DNA from: Anaerolineae bacterium
GTDB lineage: Bacteria > Chloroflexota > Anaerolineae > Promineifilales > Promineifilaceae
NCBI GenBank assembly: GCA_020848035.1
Contig: JADLAX010000058.1
Span: 1-64,000, forward strand
Direction of reading: 5' to 3'
DNA length: 64,000 bases
Under the pieces are notes generated by a model. That model searched no databases and was not told the origin of the DNA. It saw only the letters and a list, made by a program, of their open reading frames with translations. The position numbers were made by a program, and so were the translations under genes. How positions within the stretch are numbered: position 1 is the first letter of the stretch; every line of letters begins with the position of its first letter. Shown one piece after another: positions 1 through 7,439 of this stretch.

Positions 1-886
1 ACCCTTCATGGGCAGGTTGCATCACTTTATCATAGAGGTGCTTCTCGGCGTTGGAAAAATACGTGACAAAATAAGCTGTGTAATGGTGTTGGGGTTCGTC
101 ATCGTCAAAACGTCCTACGGGTAATGCATGAATGACAGCATACGTGTTTTCTAGTTTCAGAATAGGCGGCATAACGAACGGCCGTTCAGAGCTGATTTGA
201 ACATTTTGGGATACATCGTCAGGCTGAATCCCATTTAGATTGACCATTACAGAAACAATTTTTGCATGGTTACATTCTGCATCATAACTGACGCTATTTT
301 GCAGATCATCTCTGGTTCCAAACCACCCGAAGCCTCGCTTAGTATAATGCCAACCAATTCCATTTAAGCTATAGGTATCTATCGGCTCGTGTAGGCGACC
401 TCCACATATGGGACAACGTGCCAGCAAATAGCTTGGTAAACGATGGAGATATTCCTTATCCAGGGCTTTTGTCTTCTCTAGGAAGTACTGAGCATTGTTA
501 AGAGCCTCATGTTTCACAACTGCATAGCGTTGGACGAACTCTTTATAATTTGACATTTTAAAAGGTATGTTGCTTATTTCTTCTACTGTAAACTCTTTTC
601 CTTCATCCTCATATTGGTCCTCAATATAATTGAGCCAGCCTTGTTTTTTGATATCTTCGATTGTTGCAGAACCAGCCTGATCGCCTAACAAAAAGCAATT
701 GACTTCAGGAATAAAATTGTTGCGAGCAGTTGAGGCTAAAAGATTCTCTGTTTCTACTTTTTGCGGGTTAAGCCACATGGAATCACATTCATCGCATAGA
801 AGTATGAGTGTTTTCCCATCTGCGCAGCGCCAGAAGCCAACCGAACCGTACAAACAAACAGGACAATTATTGACAATATAAAACAT
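1..886 (-). CDS. Hypothetical Cys-rich protein, C-terminus cut by window edge
   Basis: I do not recognise this protein. The reverse strand reads open without a stop from an ATG at 886 to the window edge, giving at least 295 codons, and a strong ribosome site (GGAGG, 891-895) sits 4 bases upstream. Two N-terminal Cys pairs (CPVC near residue 9, CDEC near 31) and a later CPICGG motif (around residue 162) suggest zinc-ribbon-like metal binding. The middle is Glu/Lys rich with likely helices. Base composition is AT-richer than the core genes to the right, as in the neighbouring toxin-antitoxin and receiver genes, so it may belong to an accessory patch. One ACGGCCGT motif falls inside it (178-185) and encodes part of an ERPF stretch. 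Function unknown; the existence of the gene is well supported by the long open frame and the ribosome site. Confidence 0.8.
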   Translation of the reverse strand, partial: MFYIVNNCPVCLYGSVGFWRCADGKTLILLCDECDSMWLNPQKVETENLLASTARNNFIPEVNCFLLGDQAGSATIEDIKKQGWLNYIEDQYEDEGKEFTVEEISNIPFKMSNYKEFVQRYAVVKHEALNNAQYFLEKTKALDKEYLHRLPSYLLARCPICGGRLHEPIDTYSLNGIGWHYTKRGFGWFGTRDDLQNSVSYDAECNHAKIVSVMVNLNGIQPDDVSQNVQISSERPFVMPPILKLENTYAVIHALPVGRFDDDEPQHHYTAYFVTYFSNAEKHLYDKVMQPAHEG

Positions 887-1222
887 GTTACCTCCGCAAA
901 CAGCCCTTGAACTTATCATGGGCGATGGGGAAATGCTGTAATGAGTTCATTGACATCGTTAACTATCAACATAATTTGAGAGGCAGCAGGGTGTCCTGCG
1001 GCTGCTCCGGTCTTCCCACCAACATATCCTATCCGTCTCCCTGCTCCGGTGCGGTCTTCGGTTTGCACGAAACCTCACCCGGCTGCGGTCGGCGTCCCGC
1101 CGTACCGCCTACTTCGCTAATAAAAATCCTCCAAATTTTAGCATAAGTTTGGTGGCATACGGCCGTTTCCCAACAAGAATGAAGGTAGAGGGAAGAAAGC
1201 AAAAAAGGGTGGCGAAGGTGTG
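887..1222. other. Intergenic region, no gene seen
   Basis: About 330 bases between two divergently oriented units. Short open frames here have neither ribosome sites nor recognisable products. One ACGGCCGT motif lies near 1159. The right end leads into the promoter of the toxin-antitoxin pair. Confidence 0.5.
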
Positions 1223-1250
1223 TTGGGGTACGGCCGTTTAATGCTATAAT
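1223..1250 (+). promoter_or_regulatory. Putative promoter of the toxin-antitoxin pair
   Basis: TTGGGG (1223-1228) and TATAAT (1245-1250) are 16 bases apart. An ACGGCCGT palindrome (1230-1237) fills the spacer. Toxin-antitoxin operons are usually autorepressed, so the palindrome could be an operator, but the same motif occurs throughout the window and this may be chance. Confidence 0.55.
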
Positions 1251-1297
1251 CCCTTTGTGATAGTCAACAAGGAAAGGCAACTTTTGAAGAGGAACTA

Positions 1298-1552
1298 ATG
1301 CAAACACAAATGACGGCCGTTGAAATGACCGGAACAATTGATGAGCATAACCAGCTTCATTTGGACGACAAATTACCTATCACTGGCCCCAAACGCGTCC
1401 GCGTGATTGTGCTAACAGCAATTGAGGAAGAAATCTCTGAAGATGAATGGCTAAAAGCGGCGTCTAGAAATCCCGCTTTCCAGTTTCTCCACGATGCTGG
1501 GGAAGACATCTACACCCTTAATGATGGCAAACCAATCGAAGTTGAAAAATAA
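1298..1552 (+). CDS. Putative antitoxin of a MazF/PemK-type module
   Basis: This 84-residue acidic protein sits directly before, and overlaps, a MazF/PemK-like toxin gene. Its start is supported by the ribosome site GAAGAGGAA a few bases upstream and a promoter at 1223-1250. The N-terminal half (residues 8-40) reads like a short beta-rich DUF104/AbrB-type domain (GTIDEHNQLHLDDKLPI), a type that often precedes PIN or PemK toxins. The C-terminal half (DEWLKAASRNPAFQFL) probably binds the toxin. Antitoxin is inferred from size, acidity and position rather than from a diagnostic motif. Confidence 0.7.
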   Translation: MQTQMTAVEMTGTIDEHNQLHLDDKLPITGPKRVRVIVLTAIEEEISEDEWLKAASRNPAFQFLHDAGEDIYTLNDGKPIEVEK

Positions 1553-1883
1553 AGTCGTACTCGTCCCCTTCCCTTTTGACGATCTCTCAAGCAGTAAAGT
1601 GCGTCCCGCCGTTTGCCTGACAGAACCAATCGGGCAGCACAATCATGTTGTTTTAGCTTTCATTACCAGTCGCCTACCTAAAAATCCAGAATTGAGTGAT
1701 GTGATCCTCCACTCGGATGCAGAAGGCTTTGCGTCAACAGGGCTGCGCGTTTCTTCAACCATACGGCTGCATCGCTTAATGACTGTTACCACAGAATTGG
1801 TTCGTCGGGAATTGGGTGAGCTTTCCCCAAAGCAACAACAAGAAGTCAACCAGAAATTACGCGGGCTGTTTGAACTTGGCTGA
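1524..1883 (+). CDS. MazF/PemK family endoribonuclease toxin
   Basis: Encodes about 119 residues with the PemK/MazF signature: a strand VVLVPFPFDDLSSSKVRPAV at the N-terminus, then VVLAFITSRL and a Ser/Thr-Ile-Arg segment (RVSSTIRLHRL) in the middle. The family consists of sequence-specific mRNA or tRNA endonucleases held inactive by a cognate antitoxin. The start is uncertain: ATG at 1524 is given here, but TTG at 1542 would yield the more family-typical N-terminus MKNKVVLVPFPF; neither has a convincing ribosome site. The gene overlaps the antitoxin 3' end, so translation is probably coupled. The C-terminal helix (SPKQQQEVNQKLRGLFEL) is typical of the family. Confidence 0.85.
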   Translation: MANQSKLKNKVVLVPFPFDDLSSSKVRPAVCLTEPIGQHNHVVLAFITSRLPKNPELSDVILHSDAEGFASTGLRVSSTIRLHRLMTVTTELVRRELGELSPKQQQEVNQKLRGLFELG

Positions 1884-2005
1884 TAGTTACAGGGTTCAAT
1901 CGTGAGAATAGCTTGAGCAAATAACGGCCGTTTTGATGGGCCGTTTGCTAGACAAACAGAAGAATTAAGTTAGATAACGACAACAGAACGAGTTTGAACA
2001 TCGTT

Positions 2006-2407
2006 ATGAAAAATGGAAAGGTGCTTTTTATCACCTCTATCAACGCAGATGTAAATACACTAATAGAATTACTTCTAGCCAAGTTCAATTACGAGTTGAT
2101 TTGCTACAATCCACCCCAAAGTGGCAAACAGTTCAGCGAACTCGAGGAAACCTGCAAAAAAAGCAAACCAAACATCATCATTATTGCAAATGATGATTTC
2201 TCAACACCTCTAGAACAGGAATTGTGCAAAGAGCTACGAAAAAGTCGGTATTTTCGTAGAATTGGAATTTTACTTTTATTCAGGCCAAGAGAGCATGACA
2301 ACAAAATAGTAAAGCCTGATTGTGATGCTGATGAGTATCTTAGAATGCCATTTGCCCATGAAGAATTGGAGCAACAACTGCGAGTACTGATAGACATGTA
2401 TTCATAA
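2006..2407 (+). CDS. Degenerate response-regulator receiver-like protein
   Basis: A 133-residue stand-alone protein with the alternating alpha/beta pattern of a CheY-like receiver: strand KVLFITS, strand NIIIIANDD at the usual phospho-acceptor position, strand IGILLLF, then MPFAHEELEQQLRVLI at the position of the conserved KPF and last helix. The acidic pocket near the N-terminus is missing (ITSIN instead of a D-D pair), and Lys of the KP motif is replaced by Met, so normal phosphorylation is doubtful. ATG at 2006 was chosen over an in-frame TTG at 1994. There is no partner kinase next to it. AT-rich codon use resembles the neighbouring toxin-antitoxin genes rather than thrC. The family call rests on fold pattern only. 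Confidence 0.55.
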   Translation: MKNGKVLFITSINADVNTLIELLLAKFNYELICYNPPQSGKQFSELEETCKKSKPNIIIIANDDFSTPLEQELCKELRKSRYFRRIGILLLFRPREHDNKIVKPDCDADEYLRMPFAHEELEQQLRVLIDMYS

Positions 2408-2467
2408 ACTTAATGAAGTAAAAAGACTATCGAGAACTATTCGCCAATCCGGGGCGTCAATAACCTT

Positions 2468-2526
2468 CTAGATTCTCTCTGTGTAACTCCGTGCCCCCTC
2501 TTCGCAACTCTGTGTTCCGCTTTTCC
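2468..2526. repeat. CTCTGTGT-word repeat upstream of thrC
   Basis: A stretch built of CTCTGTGTAAC, CTCTGTGTTCCGC and similar words, closely matching the 30945-31030 segment upstream of paaA, including the shared CTCTGTGTTCCGCTTTT string. It appears to be a dispersed intergenic repeat family. Confidence 0.5.
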
Positions 2527-2564
2527 TCTGGAGCAATCCCACCAAACAAAGTAAAATCTACCCC

Positions 2565-3899
2565 ATGAATTATCAGGCAACTTTTCGCTGTTTCCGGGGC
2601 TGCCCCGGCACCTACTCGATTTACGACGTCATCTACACCTGCCCCACCTGCGGCGGCCTGCTGGAGGTCCACCACGACCTGCAACCCCTGCGCCAGCGCA
2701 GCGCCGAGCAGTGGCAAACCCTGCTCGACCAGCGCGCCGGCAGCACCCAGTGGCCCTACGGCAGCGGCGTCTGGGCGATGAAAGAGTGGGTTATCCCCGA
2801 CCTGGCCGACGACAACGTCGTCAGCATGTTTGAGGGCAACTCCAACCTGTTTTGGGCCGAGCGGCTGGGCCAGCAAATTGGCCTGTCTGACCTGTGGATC
2901 AAGCTGTGCGGCAACAGCCACACCGGCAGCTTCAAAGATTTGGGCATGACCGTGCTCGTCAGCGTGGTGAAGCAGATGATGACGATGCCGGACAATCCGG
3001 TGAAGGCCGTGGCCTGCGCCAGCACCGGCGACACCAGCGCGGCGTTGGCGGCGTACGCGGCGGCGGCAGGCATCCCGGCCATCGTCTTTTTGCCGCAAAA
3101 CAAGGTAAGCGCGGCCCAGCTCATCCAGCCCATCGCCAACGGCGCACACGTTTTGGCCCTGGACACGGATTTCGACGGCTGTATGCGCATCGTCAAGGAG
3201 CTGACGAAGGACAACAGCATCTACCTGGCCAACTCGATGAACAGCCTGCGCATCGAGGGGCAAAAGACGGTGGGGATAGAAATCGTGCGCCAGTTTGATT
3301 GGCAGGTACCGGACTGGATCATTTTGCCGGTGGGCAATCTGGGCAACATCAGCGCCACCTACAAGGGGCTCAAGCTGCTCTACGAACTGGACATCATCGA
3401 CAAAATGCCGCGACTGGTGGCGGCCCAGGCAGCCAAAGCGAATCCGTTTTACCAGAGCTACCTGAACGGCTTCGAGAGCAAGGTGTCGCTGGCGGCGCAG
3501 GACACGCAAGCGTCGGCCATCCGCATTGGCGACCCGGTGAGCTACGAGAAGGCGGTGCAGGCGATCCAGGCGACCAACGGCATTGTGGAGCAGGCGTCGG
3601 AGCATGAGTTGGCCAATGCGGCCGCTTTGGCCGATCGCACCGGGATGTATGCCTGTCCACATACGGCCGTTGCCCTCGCCGCCCTCTTCAAGCTAAAAGA
3701 AAAAGGCATCATCCACAAAAATGACCGCACCGTCGTCATCAGCACCGCCCACGGCCTCAAATTCACCCAGTTTAAGCTGAAATACCACGAAGGCACCCTG
3801 CCCGAAGCCGAAAGCCAGTTCGCGAATCCGCCCCTGAATTTGCCTGCAGATGTGGAATTGGTAAAAGAGACGATTGCGCGGCGGCTGGAACAATCCTAA
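2565..3899 (+). CDS. thrC: Threonine synthase
   Basis: Converts O-phosphohomoserine to threonine with pyridoxal phosphate in the cytoplasm. The 444-residue protein has an N-terminal zinc-ribbon-like segment (CFRGCPG, then CPTCGG near residues 8-32), found in many bacterial threonine synthases. The PLP-lysine motif SHTGSFKDLGMT lies near residue 120, followed by ACASTGDTSAALAAYAA and the phosphate-binding PVGNLGNISATYKG. No ribosome site is visible; TAAAAT (2552-2557) lies 7 bases before the ATG, so the mRNA may be leaderless, although no clear -35 is seen. The gene stands alone, followed by a cluster of three hairpins, one of which is terminator-like. Confidence 0.93.
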   Translation: MNYQATFRCFRGCPGTYSIYDVIYTCPTCGGLLEVHHDLQPLRQRSAEQWQTLLDQRAGSTQWPYGSGVWAMKEWVIPDLADDNVVSMFEGNSNLFWAERLGQQIGLSDLWIKLCGNSHTGSFKDLGMTVLVSVVKQMMTMPDNPVKAVACASTGDTSAALAAYAAAAGIPAIVFLPQNKVSAAQLIQPIANGAHVLALDTDFDGCMRIVKELTKDNSIYLANSMNSLRIEGQKTVGIEIVRQFDWQVPDWIILPVGNLGNISATYKGLKLLYELDIIDKMPRLVAAQAAKANPFYQSYLNGFESKVSLAAQDTQASAIRIGDPVSYEKAVQAIQATNGIVEQASEHELANAAALADRTGMYACPHTAVALAALFKLKEKGIIHKNDRTVVISTAHGLKFTQFKLKYHEGTLPEAESQFANPPLNLPADVELVKETIARRLEQS

Positions 3900-3914
3900 A
3901 AGTCCCAAAGATCG

Positions 3915-3992
3915 CCAGCCCGTAAACGGGCTGGCTAGTTGTGGAAGCCCCTCCGGGGCTTTTCATAATTAGCCGGGGGATTCATCCCCCGG
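3915..3992 (+). terminator. Three tandem hairpins after thrC, middle one terminator-like
   Basis: Three perfect short stems in a row: CCAGCCCGT/ACGGGCTGG (3915-3934), AAGCCCC/GGGGCTT (3945-3961) followed by a short T run, and CCGGGGGA/TCCCCCGG (3973-3992). The middle one resembles an intrinsic terminator. The triple arrangement looks like a compound repeat element rather than a single terminator. Confidence 0.6.
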
Positions 3993-4033
3993 CGGACGCG
4001 GCGGACACAAACCCAAAAACTAAAAGGAACCCT

Positions 4034-5092
4034 ATGACCAAACCTTTCGAAATTGGCCTCTACTCCTTTGCCGAATTGACGCCCGACCCGAAAACGGGCG
4101 AACTCATCACCCCCGCCCAGCGGCTGGAAGAGCTTATCGAAACCATCGAGCTGGCCGACCAGGTGGGGCTGGATGTCTTTGGCCTGGGCGAACACCACCG
4201 GCCCGACTTTGTCTCCTCGGCTCCGGCGGTGATTTTGGCGGCAGCGGCGGCACGGACCAAAAACATTCGCCTCAGCAGCGCCGTCTCCGTGCTCAGCTCA
4301 GATGACCCGGTGCGCGTCTTTCAACAGTTTGCCACGCTCGATTTGTTGTCAAACGGCCGTGCCGAAATCATGGCCGGGCGTGGCTCTTTCATCGAATCGT
4401 TCCCCCTCTTTGGCTATGAGCTGCGTGATTACCACACGCTGTTTGCTGAGAAGCTGGAGCTGCTGCTGCAAATTCGTGAGGAGGTTGAGGTGCATTGGTC
4501 CGGCCAGCACCGCGCCCCGCTGACCGGGCAAGGTGTCTACCCCCGCCCCGTCCAGGACCCGCTGCCGGTGTGGATTGCCGTCGGCGGCACGCCGGAGTCG
4601 GTGGTGCGGGCAGCGGCGCTGGGGCTGCCGCTGGCCCTGGCGATCATCGGCGGCATCCCAGAGCAGTTTGCCGGGCTGGTCGATTTGTACAACCGCGCTG
4701 TGACCCAGGCTGGTCACGACCGCAGCAAATTGGCGCTCAGCATCAACTCCCACGGCTTCATCGCCGACGACGCGCAGGAGGCGCGCGACGTGGCCTTCCC
4801 GCCCTTTGCCCAGGTGATGAACAAAATCGGCCGGGAACGCGGCTGGCCGCCCATGAGCCGCTCGCAGTTCGACGCCTCAACCACCCTGCGTGGGGCAAAC
4901 TTTGTCGGCAATCCAGATCAAATCATCGAGAAAATTTTGTACCAGCACGAGATTTTCAACCACGACCGCTTCTTGCTGCAAATGAGCGTCGGCACCATGC
5001 CGCACGACAAGATGATGCACGCGATTGAATTATTGGGGACCAAAGTGGCGCCGGTAGTTCGGGCAGAAATCGGCCGTCGGCAAACCCCGTAG
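4034..5092 (+). CDS. LLM-class flavin-dependent oxidoreductase (luciferase-like)
   Basis: A 352-residue member of the bacterial luciferase/F420-dependent LLM family of TIM-barrel monooxygenases or reductases. Diagnostic segments are the N-terminal GLYSFAELTPDP, the strand DVFGLGEHHRPDF near residue 54 (the GEHH motif), and the phosphate-binding region LSNGRAEIMAGRGS. PVWIAVGGTPESVVRAA and a C-terminal GNPDQIIEKI helix follow. ATG at 4034 was chosen because AAAGGA lies 7 bases upstream. The stop codon TAG (5090-5092) falls inside the left arm of a GGGGCGA-type repeat. The substrate cannot be told, and no partner reductase is adjacent. Confidence 0.88.
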   Translation: MTKPFEIGLYSFAELTPDPKTGELITPAQRLEELIETIELADQVGLDVFGLGEHHRPDFVSSAPAVILAAAAARTKNIRLSSAVSVLSSDDPVRVFQQFATLDLLSNGRAEIMAGRGSFIESFPLFGYELRDYHTLFAEKLELLLQIREEVEVHWSGQHRAPLTGQGVYPRPVQDPLPVWIAVGGTPESVVRAAALGLPLALAIIGGIPEQFAGLVDLYNRAVTQAGHDRSKLALSINSHGFIADDAQEARDVAFPPFAQVMNKIGRERGWPPMSRSQFDASTTLRGANFVGNPDQIIEKILYQHEIFNHDRFLLQMSVGTMPHDKMMHAIELLGTKVAPVVRAEIGRRQTP

Positions 5093-5155
5093 GGGCGAAG
5101 CGGTTGGCCTCGATCTCCCCCATAACAATCCAACTCCCCACCAACCGCCTCGCCC
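5089..5155. repeat. GGGGCGA(G)GC-type palindromic repeat, copy 1
   Basis: Left arm GTAGGGGCGAAGCGGTTGG (5089-5107) and right arm CCAACCGCCTCGCCC (5141-5155) form a long imperfect stem. The left arm contains the stop codon of the preceding oxidoreductase gene. It belongs to the same family as the repeats around the RAYT transposase at 56346-56888. Confidence 0.8.
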
Positions 5156-5267
5156 AACCCCCACAACACCAAAATGTTGTGAGACAAACGGCCATAAACC
5201 CAACAAATTCGGTTTGGGTTAAGCACCAACCTCGGTTATTTTTCCCAAAATTGGTTGAAATTTGAGC

Positions 5268-5334
5268 AAGGGCGAGGCGTTTAGGGGACGAGGTTCTCCG
5301 CGTTCAGCCAAGAAGGCCAAACGCCTCGTCCCTA
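5268..5334. repeat. GGGGCGAGGC-type palindromic repeat, copy 2
   Basis: Arms AGGGCGAGGCGTTTAGGGG (from 5269) and CCAAACGCCTCGTCCC (5317-5332) pair imperfectly. It sits at the 3' end of the leftward nucleoside transporter operon and overlaps the stop of its last gene by a few bases. Confidence 0.7.
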
Positions 5335-6210
5335 CTCCTCTTTCAAATACGGCTGGCCCAACGCTTCCGGCCGGGCGGCACCCCAACGGGTGCGGAACCG
5401 CTTGGTGGACATGAACAGCAGCACAATCAGCGTAATGCCAAACGGCACCATGCGCCACACGTAGCGAGACAACACGCCAGGCAGCACCAGCTCGGGGCTC
5501 AGCGAAAGCTGCCACATCGTGCCAAACAGCAGCGAACCACCCAACAAAATCAGCGGGTTCCACATAGAGAAGAAGACCAGCGCCAGGGCAATAAATCCCC
5601 AGCCCAGCAGGAAGTTGTAGCTCCAAACCGGGTTGTAATCGAGGGCATACACCGCCCCGGCAAAACCCATCAACATGCCGCCCACCGTCACGCACAAATA
5701 GCGGGTTTTGCTGACGCTAATGCCCGAAACTTCGGCCACAGAGGGATTTTCCCCCACCGAGCGGATTTGCAAACCCAAACTGGTGCGGTTCAGCACAAAC
5801 CAGATACCCCCGGCCAAAATCAACCCAATGAAGAAAAACGGGGACAGGCCAAAGATGGTGGGGATGCGGTCCATGCCCAGCGGCCCGGTGAACGGCGAAC
5901 CGATGTAGGTGGTCAGGCCAAAGCCCAAAATCCAGATGCCCATACCGCTCACCACCTGGTCACCACCGAGGGTGATGGAAAAGAAGCCGTGCAAAATGCC
6001 CAGCAGCGCACCGATGGCAATGGCGGCGGCAAAACCCAACAGGTAGCTGCCGGTTGCCTGGGCCGTGATAAAGCCAATCGTCGCGCCAAACAGCATCACG
6101 CCTTCCACGCCAACGTTGAGGATGCCGGATCGCTGGCCAAACAGCTCACCGACCCCGGCCACTAAAAAGATGGTTGAGGCATCAAGACTGCGAACCCAAA
6201 ACTCCCACAT
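5332..6210 (-). CDS. Nucleoside-type ABC transporter permease (second subunit)
   Basis: A 292-residue polytopic membrane protein of the BPD_transp_2 family, homologous to NupQ/YufQ-type permeases of Bmp-dependent nucleoside importers. Diagnostic parts are the N-terminal FLVAGVGELFGQRSGILNVG, typical of these permeases, the ALLGILHGFFSI loop and VVSGMGIWILGFGLT. Eight or more hydrophobic segments are visible. It is the last gene of a leftward four-gene operon (binding lipoprotein, ATPase, permease, permease). The start has GGAG 7 bases upstream. A GGAGATT-type palindrome separates it from the preceding permease gene. Confidence 0.9.
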   Translation of the reverse strand: MWEFWVRSLDASTIFLVAGVGELFGQRSGILNVGVEGVMLFGATIGFITAQATGSYLLGFAAAIAIGALLGILHGFFSITLGGDQVVSGMGIWILGFGLTTYIGSPFTGPLGMDRIPTIFGLSPFFFIGLILAGGIWFVLNRTSLGLQIRSVGENPSVAEVSGISVSKTRYLCVTVGGMLMGFAGAVYALDYNPVWSYNFLLGWGFIALALVFFSMWNPLILLGGSLLFGTMWQLSLSPELVLPGVLSRYVWRMVPFGITLIVLLFMSTKRFRTRWGAARPEALGQPYLKEE

Positions 6211-6232
6211 CGACTTTCTCCAATTTTTATTT

Positions 6233-6287
6233 TGGAGACTGGAGATTGGAGATTAAATTAGTCTCTAATCTCCAATCTCTAATCTCC
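6233..6287. repeat. GGAGATT/AATCTCC palindromic repeat, intergenic copy
   Basis: Left arm TGGAGACTGGAGATTGGAG (6233-6251) and right arm made of TCTCTAATCTCCAATCTC words (6262-6287). It lies between the two permease genes, and it is the same family found in frame within aroB, trmD and queG and between paaC and paaD. Confidence 0.85.
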
Positions 6288-6302
6288 CCTCATCCCCTAA
6301 TT

Positions 6303-7439
6303 TTAATCTGCAGACGAAACTGTTCTCGTCTCCAGCTTGTCCAATCTAACCACGGCAATTTTGTAGCGATAGAAAAATTGGAAAGCGACCAGCGTAATCA
6401 TCAACACGCCGAGCAGGGCATAATCGACGCCGAAACTCATGCCCAATGCGCCCTGCACAAAACGGCCGCCTACCGACAATCCGCCAAACAAAAACGCCAC
6501 CGGTATCGCGCCAATCGGATTGCCCTGCGAAATGAGGCCGCAGATAATGCCATAAAAGGCCATGTCGCCAAAAAAGGCGTAGTTGCGCGCAATTTTGTAC
6601 ACACCAGGAACGGCCGCAAAATAATGGTACCCTGCCAACCCCGCCAACACCCCGCCCAACACAAACACCAGCACCGGAATCCGATACCGACTGATGCCCG
6701 CGTAAGCGGCCGCATTGGGGTTTTGCCCATAGGCGCGAATTTCAAAGCCCAGCCGCATTCGGGCAAAGAGGTAAGACAAAAAGAGACCTACGCCCAGGGC
6801 AAAAAAGATGGTGATCGGCACATCAAACAGCAGCGGCATGCGAAAAGCTCGCGGCAGCTCAAAGCTTTCGCCGCGCCCACCCGCGTTCATGAAGATGCCG
6901 CCATCTTTGATCATGAACGAGACCAGCCAATAGGCCATAAAGTTCAGCATCATCGTCACCACAATCTCGTTGATGTTGTAGCGCCCCTTGAGGTAGCCTG
7001 CAATGAGACCGGTCAGCGCCCCGCCAACGGCCGCTCCCAGCAGCGCCAACGGCAGCAGCAACAGCGCCGGGGGATGGGCCGCATTCACCTGGTTCACATT
7101 AAAAGCATAAAACACACCAAATGCCGTCAGCGCCCCCACGTACAGCTGCCCCGTCATGCCAATGTTCCACAGCCCGGCGCGGAACGGAATGATGAAGGCG
7201 TAGGTGCAGAGCAGCAAAAAGACAAAGCGGTTCAGCGTCAGCGGCAGGCCAAATTCGTTAAAAAAGGCATAATCAAAAATCTGCCGGTAGGCATCCACCG
7301 GGCTCAAATCGGCCAAAATGAAGATGAAGCCAAACAAAAACAAGGCCGCCACGATGGCCAGCACCGCGTTTAGCAGCGCCTGCCACGGCTTCAGCACCGT
7401 CCGTTTTACCAGTTCAAAACGATAGCTGCCGATTCTCAT
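6303..7439 (-). CDS. Nucleoside-type ABC transporter permease (first subunit)
   Basis: A 378-residue membrane protein of the NupP/YufP type, larger than its partner permease because of an N-terminal extension with one extra membrane segment (LNAVLAIVAALFLFGFIFIL). Family segments include FIIPFRAGLWNIGMTGQLYV near residue 84, YNINEIVVTMMLNFMAYWLV and RMRLGFEIRAYGQNPNAAAY. About ten membrane spans can be counted. Its ATG overlaps the stop codon of the upstream ATPase gene (ATGA, 7436-7439), so translation is coupled. Together with the second permease it should form the channel for nucleosides or related substrates. Confidence 0.9.
   Translation of the reverse strand: MRIGSYRFELVKRTVLKPWQALLNAVLAIVAALFLFGFIFILADLSPVDAYRQIFDYAFFNEFGLPLTLNRFVFLLLCTYAFIIPFRAGLWNIGMTGQLYVGALTAFGVFYAFNVNQVNAAHPPALLLLPLALLGAAVGGALTGLIAGYLKGRYNINEIVVTMMLNFMAYWLVSFMIKDGGIFMNAGGRGESFELPRAFRMPLLFDVPITIFFALGVGLFLSYLFARMRLGFEIRAYGQNPNAAAYAGISRYRIPVLVFVLGGVLAGLAGYHYFAAVPGVYKIARNYAFFGDMAFYGIICGLISQGNPIGAIPVAFLFGGLSVGGRFVQGALGMSFGVDYALLGVLMITLVAFQFFYRYKIAVVRLDKLETRTVSSAD

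Noticed and set aside
907..1337. Short frames on both strands before the toxin-antitoxin pair
   Set aside because: No ribosome sites and no recognisable products.
2457..3662. Long reverse-strand open frame opposite thrC
   Set aside because: Low-complexity shadow translation; thrC on the forward strand has all catalytic motifs.
6174..7373. Long forward open frame opposite the permease gene
   Set aside because: Composition of a shadow frame; the permease on the reverse strand has family motifs and membrane spans.
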